Source: Lamellibrachia satsuma (lineage: Eukaryota; Annelida; Polychaeta; Sabellida; Siboglinidae). Taken from it: a stretch of 64,000 bases of DNA. This document shows positions 48,501 to 63,500 of the stretch, one piece after another. The notes under the pieces were generated by a model. The model did not search any database and was not told where the DNA came from. It saw only the letters and a list, made by a program, of their open reading frames with translations. Location: assembly GCA_033239005.1 (NCBI GenBank), contig BSQZ01000014.1, forward strand, positions 3,609,501 to 3,673,500, written 5' to 3'. Position 1 is the stretch's first letter; the number at the start of each line of letters is the position of its first letter. A program made the position numbers and the translations under genes.

Positions 48501-51500
48501 AGTAAGTGGAAACTTGCTGAAATTTAGACGTCTTCATGCAACCATTGACACTGTCACTAACCAAAGATTGGCATCGGGTCATTTCCATTCAGTACTAAGA
48601 GATGCACTGTGTCACCAGATGGCATCACAGGGAAAAAATCATTACACATGATCCTTGGATTATTACACATGATCCTTGGATTATTACACATGATCCTTGG
48701 CTTGTTTGCGTCAGACTTGTTGTTTCTGGGGCTGCAGTGGTCAGGCTGCACTTTCCCCTCCTCATGGTTCCCACCTAGTATGATTTGGAATTGCCAACTC
48801 TATCTCGGCTGGCATTTCCTATTTCTTCATTCTATTTATGTATAAACTGGGGTTGGGAGTCCATTTATATATGACCTTACTGGGTCATGGTTCTCATTTA
48901 TGTATGACCTTACTGGGTCATGGATCTCATTTATGTATGACTTAGTGGGTCATGGATCTCATTTATGTATGACCTTACTGGGTCATGGATCTCATTTATG
49001 TATGACTTAGTGGGGACATGATATCATTTGGGTATGACCTTACTTGGGGTGGAATCTCATTTATATATGACCTCACTGGGGCATGGATCTCATTTATGTA
49101 TGGCCTTACTGGGGACAGAATCTTATTTGTGTATGACCTTACTGGGGCTGGGATCTCATTTGCATATAAAATTATGACCTTACTGCGGACGGGATATCAT
49201 TCGTGTATGACCTTACAGGGGACTGAATCTCATTAGCATATGACCTTACTAGGGCAGATCTGTTACAAACCACAATTAAAATTCAGGTATTGATAAGTGC
49301 TGAACAATTTGCTAAAATAATTTTTTTATTAATTTGACAATAATTAATTACATTTTTGAATTAGTGACTAAATCATGGCACATATACCATCTCATTGTTG
49401 TCATGATTTTCTTTTACAATTACATATTAAAATGTAATTAATAAAAATCAATTACGATTACAATCATAATCTACTTTACTTTGAACTTTCGTTGGCCCAA
49501 CAAACTGCCACACGTGCAATGACCTGGTCACCATGGTCATGACGACGACAAGGGCACAGCCTGAACTTCACCATTTAAACCTGTTGTACTCAACTAGTGA
49601 AATGTTAGTTCCTTTCCCAAACTTAACTAAAACAATTGTGTTAACCAGGTAATAAAATCACCGGGAACCATTTTTCCCCTCAAATAAATGACTCCCTACC
49701 TGAGGGGAGCCACAAAGCAGATTAATTGGTTAATACACACGTTATTAATAGAGAAACAAAGCAGAGAAAGATTGCACAACTAAAATTACACCTCAGCATA
49801 GCAACAAACGACCAGGGAAGAATTACACCTCAGCATAGCAACAAACGATCAGGGAAGAATGCAGGCGATTCCATGGGAATACTGAGGTGATAACACGAGG
49901 GAAGAGATGTGGTCCTATGGGAGAAGAGGTGATCCCAAGGAACAGGCATCCTCATGGCATGTTCTATTGCAACCGACTATATGGGATGCGCCGTCCATTA
50001 AGAAAAACATGGCCACAGTTCATCATGGCACTGTGGTCGAGTTTATAGTAAACTGCTTCCTCGCTCAAGAGAAACTAACTGTCCAGTGTTCACATGTCGG
50101 AATGGTATAACACATGAACTGTATGACCAATGTATAAATAATACGGCCATTGTCATCAGAATAACTGCATCCCAGTGGCTGAAAAAACTATGTAAATACG
50201 GCCACTGCAGTATCACTAATGCGACCACTGCAGTATCACTAATACGACCACCACAGTATCACTAATACGACCACCACAAGCAACTGCCACAAATACACTT
50301 GTGAAGCTTTAGTGTTTAATACATTGTACATTGTCAGCTGTATCTAGAAAGACTACAACAACAATACTACACCACCGGTTATACAAGCTAAACTCCTCCC
50401 AAGTATTTACAATTTATTTACAAGTTAATAGTTACTGTTATTAATTACAACAATGACATTTTTTTTTTAATTAATTAGTTTATTTCTTATATTAAACACA
50501 AGAACAGCAGCAGCAGCAGCAGCAGCAAGATTAGTAAAAGGTATTTACACAGATCCATACAAGTGGCAGATATGGCCAGGCAAAATAAACTGCTAGAATC
50601 AGAGCTTGACATCTTGAATGTGAACATACATGAGCCAGCATGCATCCACTTCGAACCATTTTGCCACAAGTATCCCACTCATTCAAACTTACTAAACGTT
50701 CATTATGTTTGACATGAAGTCATCGCCAGAAGGCAACATTTAAGGTGTAATTTAATTGTTATGTTAATTATTTCAGTTGGTATTAGTTGTTGCTATTAGT
50801 ATTTGACCACAATTCAATCTAAAAGTACATCACAAGTATGCATTGTGGATTAGTTTGTTAGCTGACCTGCTGATGTCTGCCACAAACTCCCAATGAACTA
50901 TCACCTTCAAAAAAACCTTAATAAACACTAAGTGTCATACACTACATTGCACACGTGTCTTTCATAAGACATGCTGTGTGGTTCATGTTTACAATAATGA
51001 CGTGACCATATGCCACACAGGCCTTCCACTGTCGAGCCCTCTGTCCCAGATTCGTCCCAAGCAGGCTCTACGTTCTCAGCTCTGAACTTATCCATCAAAA
51101 CAATGCTAAGTCTGCCTTTCGCACAGTATTGCTGCTATTACCAGTGCTAGTTATGTCCGTCACATGTGGTGTTGCTACTGTCTTCATCCTGAGTGCCAAC
51201 TTGATACATTTTTGTGCCAATGTAATGCTGCAATGAAGCCAACATTACCTAGCAGCCGACATAGATGCAAGCAGCTCGTTGGCATGAGTGCTGCTACAAT
51301 AGATCATGCCATGCGTTTGTGCCAACTGATGCCAGCTCATGCCTGGTAGTGCTGGCAATAGTTCATGCCAGCCAGCAATACTTCATGCCAAGTGATGTGG
51401 GCCACATTCCATGCAATGTGCCTACTGTGCATTATTCCTGAAGCTGGTGAACAGGGAGACTTAAGGGTGATACGTTGAAATCAGATGGCTGTGAACGACG

Positions 51501-54500
51501 AGTGGCGCGTGCGTGTTAATGTTAGTGCTAGTATGAACCAGCAGTTATAGAAGCAGCAGTAAGACACAGATTGATGTGTCAAGTGCACAGTAGGGTCAGC
51601 GGCCACCTTCATGCAAGGTCATCAGATCTGAGAAAATAAACAAAGTGTAAGGCCAAAGTGAAAGCGAAACCAGTGTAAGTGAAACCATAGCAAAATACAC
51701 AACCAATCGCCAGATGTTGTTAGATGAAATATAAAAGGATGGAAGAAAAGAGTCAGCAGTGACCATTTCATTGGTCTTTTTAAATCGTGCAAAAGATACA
51801 CATTTTAATCACTCAAAACACGTGAAAATGTCAGTGCAGAAATTTTTTAGATTTCAGTAAGAGGTTGTAGTGACAGCAGCAAATTGTGCAGTTGTTCATG
51901 AAAACGGTGTGTTTCAGCGTGGAAGGTTCCACACAGACAAGGTAACACAACTGGCCCTGATTAAAATAAATTCTGCTGGATTAGACAAAAATCATGCCTG
52001 ATTCCATCCTTTCATGAGATGCGAAAGCATGGTGAACTTAACACACCACTGGGAAAGTGCTCACATACATAGAAGGAGAGTTGTTCAGCAACCATGTTAA
52101 CACGGGAGACATACGAACACATGCAGTCAGTGAGCACTGGCATCGGCTGCACATGGCGGATAAGAAAACCGGTTGTTTTATTCGTGCCCAAAGTCACCCA
52201 ACAATATATCGGTCGTCAACTGGTACCACACTTGTTCATCACTAAACATTTTCCATCCACATTCCAGCTTCGTCTTTTGCTAATTCACTATTGAGAGCAC
52301 TTCACAAGAAAGTTACAAGGACAATTTGTTTGATAACACATTGCTTGCACATTTAAATACCACAGATACCAGATAAAGCAAAAACATTTAAATACCACAT
52401 TTCAGATAAAGCAAAAGGACAGAAAGTGGCAATTTTGTTGAATCTTTGTGATTTTTTATTTTACACCAAGAATGCTCAAAACAGTGGAGATTATGATGAT
52501 TCCTGATAGAAAAAGAAACATACGGTTTGCTCATTATGCTTCTCATGTGCAAACTCACGCTGAAAATATTTTGTGTCACATACAGATAAACCAGAGTCAC
52601 ATGATATAAACACAGAGGTTCCCAGCATGCGTTCTATGGAGGATGGCCCAGTGCACAGAACAAACTAACACGATTTTCTCGCCTAACGTGAAAACACCAC
52701 CACGTTCAACAAATGGCAACTGTAATGAAACGGGAAACACAAGAGGAACGCCAACAACAGCAATAAAGCGGGGAACGGAAGAAAGAACTCGAACAATCGA
52801 CGGTTCCTACCTGTCCCTTAACAATGTACGAATACAGCATACGGCATATATAATAGAACCAGATGATGTGCAGAACTTGTAGGATGCACATTAAGCTGTT
52901 GAAGAGATAGTAGACAGGGTAAACGGCGCCAATAATGTGGTGGCCCTCATTAAGCGAACTCGCCAGGATCCTGAAAGCAACCACACACAAGAGAATGAGC
53001 TCAACTTTAGGCCACTAGGGCACGCCATCGTCGCCGGTGAGGCACGGTGAACATTGTGCAGAAAACACACACCATCGGATGATGTCCCATCATGCATTGT
53101 GCCTGTGTCATTTTGTTACTTAACTTAGGGATACTTAACCTAACAATCAACAAACTGATAAAAGAGAGCTTGGAAAAAAAATTTTTTACACTTTGGCCTA
53201 TATATTTCCTCCATAGCTATTCAGCATACCAATCCAACTGTTTACAACTGGAACTGTTGATTGATTACGAGTGGTTTACCCATTTTGTTGCCGAGCTTGG
53301 GTCTCCCGAAGATTTTAGCGCAATAGAAGCATTTTATACATTATTATATTATATAGGTCAAAAATAAAAATCACCAGTCAAAATTATTATTTTAAATATG
53401 TTTCCATATAGGCCAGGTTACATACTTGCAAACGAAGGAGATGTATTTTTAATTTGGCAAACATTTTCATTTATATATTGATTTTACTATATTGGCAGTG
53501 TTTAGCACAAAATAACAAAATAAAGACATTCATAGGATAAAATGGCTGAGTCAACAATGGTCCATATAATTTGTAATTTATCAAACAACACGAATCAGAA
53601 ACAGTGCATTTCCTTGCAGTACCAGACATGCCATTTTGCACAGATTATTCATTAATGATATTTTTTACGATTACCCATGTATCCTGTATTTATACAGATT
53701 TTAAATTTATGAAAAATCATTCTAGCAAAACCTAGTGGCTTTCATTTGATGTAGGTACATTTCGTAGCCTGATAGATGGCGACATTCGATCTACATCGGA
53801 AGATAGCTAGGCAGATTTCCGATGAATGTTAGCAGATTTCTTTTTATGTAGGTTGATAAAAGGTACTTGTTTAAAAATGCACTAGTCTTAAAACATACTT
53901 GCTTAAAATCTATATTATTGTCTACGATGGACTTGTTGGAAAATGTAATAGTTAGAAAGTACTTGTTAAAAAATGTACATCTGAAAATGTACTTGTCCAT
54001 GAATGCACCAGTTTAAATATGTACTTGTTTAAATATGTACTTGTCTAAATATGTACTTGTCTAAATATGTACTTGTCTAAATATGTACTTGTCTAAATAT
54101 GTACTTGTTTAAGTATGTACTTGTTTAAATATGTACTTGTTTAAAAATGCACTTGTTCTAAGGTGCATTTTTTATGAAAGTACCTGTCCATCTGACAAGT
54201 TTTTATGTACATAAATCATATATACACATATTATAAAGATGTTTCATCTCGTAGAATATCCCTTGATACAAACACACAGTAAGCAAAATGGGCCGCAACA
54301 ATGCATGATGGGATAGCTCCAATTCGAAGACAACGAGGCACACATGAGCAGAACTAAAGAGCAACTTGTAGTTAGGCGCAGTTGAAAGAAAAGGTGACTT
54401 GAAGGTGAAAGGTCACATGTTTAGGGTGCAAAAGGTGCAATAGGGTGGTGGTAAAGGAAACAGAGGGAAAACAGTCATTAAGTCAATGTAGCTTGGATGT

Positions 54501-57500
54501 CCCCAAGGTCATGATGCCCCCTAATTGCAGTTCTGAATCAACCTAAAACGTGCTCTTGCATATCACAACCTACCTGCTCGTAATGTCATTAAATACAGCA
54601 GCTTTCTCAAGTGGGAAATATTTTCATACACACAGACGTACCTGTCAAACCATTGTCTATCAAATCAACATTAGCACATTTCTTAATTGTATTTAAGTAA
54701 AATTTCACACTATTTTGTCTCGAAGTCAAGATTAACTGAAACAAATGTATAACATTTTCAAAAACGAAAATTTCCAGTCAACATTACTATGTTTCCATAC
54801 AGGCCAGGTTGTAGACTTGCAAGCCAGCAGATGTAATTTTCATTTGGCAAACATTTTAATTTTTATATTGATTTTACTGTATTGGCAGTGTACTGGCACA
54901 CAATAACAAAATAAAAACATTCGTAGGATCAAATGGCAGAGTCAACAATGATCCTTAGAATTTGTAACTCATCAAACATCACGAATCAGAAACAGTACAT
55001 TTCTTTGCAGTACCAGACATACCATTTTGTACAGATTACCTGTATTCCATAAATTTTTTTATAGGAATACTCCTGTATTTATATGGATTTGCTTAAAATT
55101 TACAAAATCACTAGGGAAGATTTCTAGCAAACCCTAGCAGATTTCATTTGATGTAGGTACATTTTTTAGCCTGAAAGATGGATTTCCGAAGAATTTTAGC
55201 GGATTTCTTTTTATGTAGGTTGATAGATGGCAATACTGATTCAGAATCAGAAAGTTATAGGCTCATTAACAAACGAAACATTTCATACAGATTTTTACAG
55301 AATTTCAAGTCAAAAAGACAAGCAGCAAAACGACATGTCTACAGCATTAATTAAATAACATTCAACTGCTTTTAAAACAACTACTATGTGGCCAAAGAGA
55401 CTTATTTGTTTTATATTCAGAAATTGCCATTAGTTATGTAAGCAAATATTGTTTTATATTCAGAAATTGCCATTAGTTATGTAAGCAAATATTGTTTTAT
55501 ATTCAGAAATTGCCATTAGTTATGTAAGTAAATATTGTTTTATATTCAGAAATTGCCATTAGTCATGTAAGTAAGTATTGTTTTATATTCAGAAATTGCC
55601 ATTAGTTACGTAAGTAAATAATACAGCGACGGAAAACAACATACCTAATCGGATAGAGGATGATTCTTGTGATGAGCCACATTACGGCAAAGATGACAAA
55701 GAGGGTATCACAGAGTTTCTGGTAGCGCAGATACTTAGCTAACTTGGCACCCTGAAATACACCAGACAAAAACATTTGTGTTTGTTCTCACAAAAAACAC
55801 AACATATACAGGCAGTGTTGTAAGGGTATGACACCGCAAAATTCATATATGGTATTTACTAAGAACATTAAAAAATATATTTTATTTTTATAAATTATTA
55901 ATAAAAAATCTCTTCTGTATATTGATTTGTGATCTTTTGAGCTACATGAATTCATAGTTCACCTTTCTAAAAAATGGATAACATTTGACAGTACTCATCT
56001 ATTTGTTTGGGGGATTTTACTGACTATTGAAGCAATATTGTATTATTGAAGAAATAAAACAAAATGGGTTTTGTACATGATATTCTGAACTGCCGAGATG
56101 AGATGAACCTTAAAACACTGCGTGCAGGAATATGTCAGTCACTATGGTCATGCTCTGTCAATCTGATCACACGATGTAGTTGGATGAGCCACACAGAGAG
56201 ATAGGAATAACACCACACAAATAGCACTAACATGGGCCCTGAGGGTTGAAGGAAACGAAGAAGGCTAAAATCAACACGTGGAAGGACGTGGAAGTGGAGA
56301 GAAACTGAATGGGATAGAGTTCTTGGAAGATGGCAGAGAACGCAGCTAGAGATTGTGGGAAATGGCAGGGTGCAAAGAGGATAAGTATTAAGGGGTCGTT
56401 CCAAATTGTCAACATTAATGAAACAGTACTCCTTTTCATGACCCCCCTCCCCCAAGAGTCCTATAAAAATGTTGATTTGGGGGTTTGCTAGATATTATAA
56501 CATGTACTGTGTATGCAGTAGAGTTCAATATGTACTGATAGCCTGAACATTATTATATATTATCAATATTAAAAATAAAGTAAATAAAATTTGTTTAATA
56601 CACAAACATCAATTCTTTTATTCTTAACACAGAAGTGACTTTGGTGTTGATAACATGAATTGGTGATGGCAAAGCTGATGGTGCAGCAGACGGCACAGCT
56701 GATGGCTCTGCACCATCATGACTGTTTCTCCGGTCAAGGATGAATGTGTTAACAAAATGGTGATACAAACATGTCGGAGTCTTATGTACAACAGTTGGAC
56801 GTGTCAATCTAAACAAAGGTTTATATTCCTTGAAACACTCCACTGCTCAACTGTTAACGAAAAACTTGCACAGGACACACAGACAGAATGAGGGGAATAG
56901 TTTGATGAAGTTCACTGAGTGTCCTTGTCCGGAGAAAAACTAGTTCAAAGACACCTTAAACGTAAACAACATTGGACGCATTAAACAATATTTAAACAGA
57001 GGTTTAAATTACTTGAAACCTTCCATTGTTCAACCATGAAGAAAAAACTTAAATGCTAAACACCGGACGTGCAGACAGAAAGAGTAGTTCACTGATGCTC
57101 ACTATGTGTCGCGTCGGACCATTCTTGTTGGAAAAACCTCGTTCAGCAAATATGCTAGAAACGTAGGCGACACTTTATTCGTTGTAGTAATATTATGACA
57201 CTATGCATAGTTATGCTACTCTAGTAGCCGAAAACCGACTTTGTTGCATCATAATGTCGACATTAAAAAAGCGTACGGAGACCTCCGACCACTCCCGCCT
57301 GTACATGTGAGTTCACTATGCTGCAATATGGCCTGTACATGTTTTTATTATTTAATATGGACCATTTGTTTGTTGTACTTTGATTCTTTACTGTTATAGT
57401 AAAATACTTTTTCTATTTTTTGTGTTACACTTTTTGTTTTGTTATGAAAATGCAAAGGGACGTAATGTTCTGCACCGGTTCATTTACTTTGTCTACATTG

Positions 57501-60500
57501 CCGACATGGTGCTGACTCAGTACTATTGCTCAGTCACAAAAGCATTTTAAGTCTGCAATTTGGAGTCACATTAGTGAGTCATAAAACAAAGTTCCTTAAA
57601 GGATAACAGTTATAGATAACGAGGAGTTGTAACTTCAATGGGCCACTAACAACGTACACAATGGTATCACCTATGAATGTCTGGATTTAAGGCACTCTAC
57701 AAACATTCCTATTTATTATGATAACAATGTTGTTTGGGTTATCATGGTCAAGTGGATTTAGTACACCTAGACTGGTGAGAAATGGCCAGAATCAGTACAC
57801 CTGTCATTCGCCCATATTATCATGATCCTCTTCAATCCAACTGGAGTATAGTATCAAAACACTTCTCCAAAGTAGCCTATTTTTGGCTGATTTCTTGATC
57901 TCTTTTCATGTGGTTAGAAACTTTGCCATTTCTTCAACTGCTCTCCTCCAAGCATTTTGGTCTCCTCAGTTTTCTGTTCACAGAGGATTTCGTTCTAGTG
58001 CTTGTCTCGTGACATTCTAGTGGCTGTCTTTTGACATTCTAGTGCCTGCCTCGTGACATTCAAGTGCCTGTCTCGTGACATGCTAGTGGCTGTCTTGTGA
58101 CATTCCAGTGCATGTCTTGTGACATTCTAGTGCGTGTCTTGTGACATTCTAGTGCGTGTCTTGTGACATTCTAGTGCGTGTCTTGTGACATTGGTAGTTT
58201 CTTTCCTGAGGATGTGTCCTATTGGGTTTTTGATGTCATGTCAGATGTTGCGTTGGTCTGTCCTCTACATGAACTGTTGGTTTCTGACTGTCTTGTCTTT
58301 TATTTTGAAGATGTATCCGAAAGATTTGTTTATGTTATTCTGGCCTTTAAGGCCCACTTACACAAGCAATATTTATCCGATTATATCATGTGTCATATAT
58401 ACACCAAGTCGTACGACACACATGAAAAAAAATTGTGTAAACACTGTTGCGTGACCAACAGCAAGGCCAGTTTGTGGCTACAGTTGCATTGTAGAATGGT
58501 GCTGCACTCTTTGACTTTTCATCAAAGCTCAAGTGGGGATTAGCGCGAGTCAACAGGTCAGTGTCTAGACACATCACCCATGTAAATGTACACATAATTT
58601 ACTTGAGCGTTATCGTTTGATAGTGTTGTGCGACATAATCGGAAAAACACAGATAAAATGGATAAAAAAGGGCCTAAAGTCATCAAATATTAAGCAGTAT
58701 GGGGTCAAGTTGGCCAGCGCCGTGGCAATCAAGTCAGTCAGCGGTGTGGCGGTCAAGTCGGCCAGCAGCGTGGCAGTCAAATCGGTCAGTGCCATGGCAA
58801 TCAAGTCAGCCAGAGCCGTGTTGGTCAAGTCGGCCAGCGCTGTGGTGGTGAAGCACTCACCTCGAGAAAGTAATCGACTGAGTCGTGTAGTAGAGTGACC
58901 GTTGAGCCCATTCTGACCATGTTGTTTGACCAGGAGAACGCGAGCAACGACAGCGTGGCGAAGTGGTGGACAAGCATCTCACTGAAGTCCTGCAACATGC
59001 AACAAACATCACCTCAGTACAGTGTCACACTCAACCAATCCACAGCCACGCACAATATATCTTTCACAGTCAGTCCTGGAGCAGTTCTGCCTGAAAACAT
59101 TTCAGCAAATAAACATCAAACATCAACACTTCAGCTTCACTGGTGGCAGTTTTTAAATGCAGTAGCTTTATCTTATCTTCACATTTTAGTTGCATAACCT
59201 TACAGTATTTTACAGTTATACAAACAGAACACTTGTTTCAATATGGACACATTTGTTTTACAATAGCAACAATTAGTTCCATAAGCTGTATAACATACGC
59301 CTCTTTGGCTAGCAATTTGAAGGAAAAACTGCAAAAGAGTTATGTACAAGTTAGCAATATATAAAGAATTTATACTAAAATTTAAATGGCTAAATCCACA
59401 ATTTAAATAGTTAAATCCACAACTCAAATGGTTAAATCCACAACTCAATTATTTGATAAGCATGGACTATTTACATGTAAACAACAGCTATTTTTGCAAA
59501 GCCAGAAGAAATAAAAATTATGGCACAAAATGCAGTTAAATAAACACTCAAGATTTGTCTGTATGGAATAACGTTTAGAACTGTGAAAAAACCATGTACC
59601 TTGCGTTTGCCGTCCATGAAGAGAGATAGCATGAGAGAGCAGTAGAAGCCGAGTTCAATGATATAGTACCACCACACATCTGGGGGCACATGCTGCAGAC
59701 AAACATCACTTGTCAAGGCGGGCAGTCAATCACACAATCAAACTGCTAATATTAAAACTTCCCTGACAAAAATGTCTTTTTCCCTGATCAAAATTAAATT
59801 TTTTTCACATTTTTTCAAAGTGACCTCCCAGCTCCCCTACAACTGTCCAATGGTTCCTTTTGTTTTTCATAATGGCCTCCCAGCTCCCCTACAACTGTCC
59901 AATTGTTCCTTTTCCTCTCATCTTCAAATTAAGGTAAACAAATAAAATGGCATTTTGTAGAAGATCTGTTGTGTACGTATTTGCACTGATGTTACAATGT
60001 CTACCTGTCTTGGGTAGTTAATCCAACAGTGCTGAGTGTCCCACAGCCATGGCTTCTGCAAACATAACACTATCAAATATACACTCAAATTATAACATAT
60101 ACCCTCAAGTGATAAAAGATAATCTGAAGTGATAACAGATACTATTAAGCAATAACAGATACCTTGAAGTAATAACATATACCCTCAAGTGATAACAGAT
60201 AATCTGAAGTGATAACAGATACTATCAAGCCATAACAGATACTCTCAAACAATAAGACACTCAAGTAATAACAGATGCTCTCAAGTAATAGCAGATACTC
60301 TCAAGTAATAAGACACTCTCTATTGGTAACATACTCTCAAGTTATGACATATACTCTCAAGTAATAAGACACTCTCTATTGGTAACATACTCTCAAATTA
60401 TGACATATACTCTCAAGTAATAAGACACTCTCTATTGGTAACATACTCTCAAGTTATGACATATACTCTCAAGTAATAAGACACTCTCTATTGGTAACAT

Positions 60501-63500
60501 ACTCTCAAGTTATGACATATACTCTCAAGTAATAACATATACTTTCTCATGTGATGAGATATACTCTCAAGGGGTAACAGACACTCTCAACTGATAACAG
60601 ATACTCTCAAGTATATTCATATTTAAGAGATCACATACGTTTCCACAAATATTCTCCATTAAATGTACAATTACCACAGCTATGCAACAGTGATCACATA
60701 TACTTTTCAACGATTGTAAAGACACTCGTGATCACACTTTGCAGTGATCACAGAAAATGTTTGGTTAACACAGTAAATAGGTAAATATGTTGCTCTCCAG
60801 TGCTCACTTCTATGATCTATGTGATCTACTATCCAGAGATCACATATATCCTGTAGTGCAACCACACCACAAGTAAATATGCTAAAAAAACTATAATTTA
60901 TACCACACTGTTAATATGAGTCTATGTACAAATGAATGTGACAGTGTTGTACACATTTATATTTCCACCAGCGTGTCAGGTTACAACTATGAGTTGTAGA
61001 CTAACACACCAGCTACTGATTCAGTCAATGCAAAAGTCTACAAAATTTGTTTAAGATGTATTCAACAAATCCATCCAGGTACGTGAAACTAAGCCATGTA
61101 TACCTGTTTAACTACAATGTGCAATGCCTCTTTGACAAACACCAAGTTGTCACCACAGCAAAGTATAAAAATAGGTTGTAATAGCTTAAATAACATAATT
61201 AACAGGAACAGTGCTCTGGTGTGCACGCCTGCATAGGTGCATGCATGTGTGCATGTGTACATGTTCTACTTACGTCCCAGAGAATATATAAACCAGATGT
61301 GAAGATTCCGAGGTAGAAGGTAAACCGCCAACTGAAAAATATGCAAATTCACACATTACACAACACACTACAGCCGTAAGAATTTCAGCCAGCAGGAAAA
61401 TACACAGCTGTATATAAATTCTGATAGTTTTTACCACAAAAATAATGTTACTTGTTATATAGTATAAACTATTTCTATTCTACATCTTGACCACACAAAT
61501 GTATTTTAATAAATCATAAATTTTTAATATGATTTCATCTGTTTATGAATGCAGTTCAGTGCATTTACAAACAGCTGTGACAATTTCCAACAGCTGTGGA
61601 CAAAGTTAATCGGGAACAGGCATTCACGCGAGGTGCTGACCTTTTGAGGTGACAAAAGCACAACGCCCAACTTAAGTTTTTTGCTCGTCTCGCTTTAGAA
61701 TCAATCAAAAATAAAAAAAATGTTTAACACGCTAGCTCATTTGTACAAATGTGTTATTTAGTTTCAGTGAAATCATAGGACAAACTATTGAATTATATTT
61801 GACTATCCCCAGTTAAAATTTGGCGAAAAAATGGCAAAAGTGGTCCAGCTCCACGTACTATAACATAAGTATGTTCACCCTTTCACAAGTCACACGATCT
61901 AACGATCACAGTCAATTCTTTCAATGATTTTAACAAAAGTATGCGCACTCTTGTATTAAACCGACTGCGCATATTGCTTAAACTATTCACACTCTACAGA
62001 TTTGAAAATCATGCACCTTGATTCGTGACATGCTAATTCAATTGAGGTGTGAGTTTTAATATCACAGTCACATAACTTTTGATGGTCCATCCTTCTGGTG
62101 TCCACTGAGCATTAACAAGCCATCCTCCCTGAAGCTAGTGACAGTCGCCAGGAAGTGTCGTCATTGCCTACACATAACTATTGATGGTCCATCCTTCTGG
62201 TGTCCACTGAGCATTAACAAGCCATCCTCCCTGAAGCTAGTGACAGTCGCCAGGAAGTTTCGTCATTACCTACACATAACTATTGACCGTCCACACTTCT
62301 GGTGTCCACTGAGCATTAACAAGCCATCCTCCCTGAAGCCAGAGACAGCCGCCAAGCAAGTATCAACATTACCTAGGCAAAACCTGATCTCACGCAATCA
62401 GTGACAGTAGACTGGTAAAAAAACAAGGCAGACCGTCAGACTGTGGAACAGTAACCACTGGCAGACCCTTGTTCTTGTCTTGTCATCTAGATACTTAATT
62501 CTTTCACAGTTCACTGTCAGTCGCAGGATAAGTGCAAGTAACCAGCCACCAGAGGCCGCTGTGTGGCTACTACATAAATATTATTTTCTAATTAAAATCA
62601 ATTCATTTAGCCCATTGTGAATCAGGTTCGATGTCGGGTAAAAATTTGTAGTCGTAAATAGTAAGTAACATGAGCAGTCAGTTTAATAAGAGTGAATGAA
62701 TACCTTTGTTAAGTAATATGTGCAGTCTGTTTAATAAGAGTGAATACCGTTGTTAAGTAATATGTGCATTCTGTTTAATAAGAGTGAATACCTTTGTTAA
62801 GTTATATGCAGTCAGCCTAAAAGTGCACGGAATCGAATTCTATTTGATAAAACTAATATAAAATCAGCAAACTTAACTTCTGTTTACGCAAGGCGAAATC
62901 GTTGCCACAATAATATAATTGCTATGTTACTAGAAAAAGTCTAGGCCATGTGATATTGCATGCCACGTTACTTCAAAATAGGATCAGTTCTATTGCAAGC
63001 AGTTTACATGGGCAATCAAGCTGAAGTTTGGTTGCGAACAACAGCATCGCCTCATTGTGGCAAAAATATTATCTCATATAACCCAGTTTTTTTTACTAAA
63101 TTAGCAACAAACAAGAGTGCCAGTATGACTTTCTGGCGACCTCACACTTTTTGTAATTCTTAGCACACTGCAGTTGGACTTACTAAACTACACCTTCAAA
63201 TCTGCAGCCTACCTCGTTTCACGAAATCTCTGCATTTCACTAAGTTTTCCCTGCATGCGCCGTCGTCGCCACCACCGCTCCACCTGGCGAGTGGACCAGT
63301 CTAGCTGCTTTGACAAGCCCTGTAACACAACACACACCTAATACACACACACCACCTGGCGAGTGGACCAGCCTAGCTGCTTCTACAAGTCCTGTAACAC
63401 AACACACACCTAATACACACAGTACACACCACCTGGCGAGTGGCCCAGTCTAGCTGCTTCTACAAGCCTTGTAACACAACACACACCTAATACACACAGT

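Noticed and set aside
58617..58898. 93-codon plus-strand frame with Val-Lys-Ser-Ala repeats
   Set aside because: Generated by the 24-bp tandem repeat and the antisense of the ceramide synthase exon.
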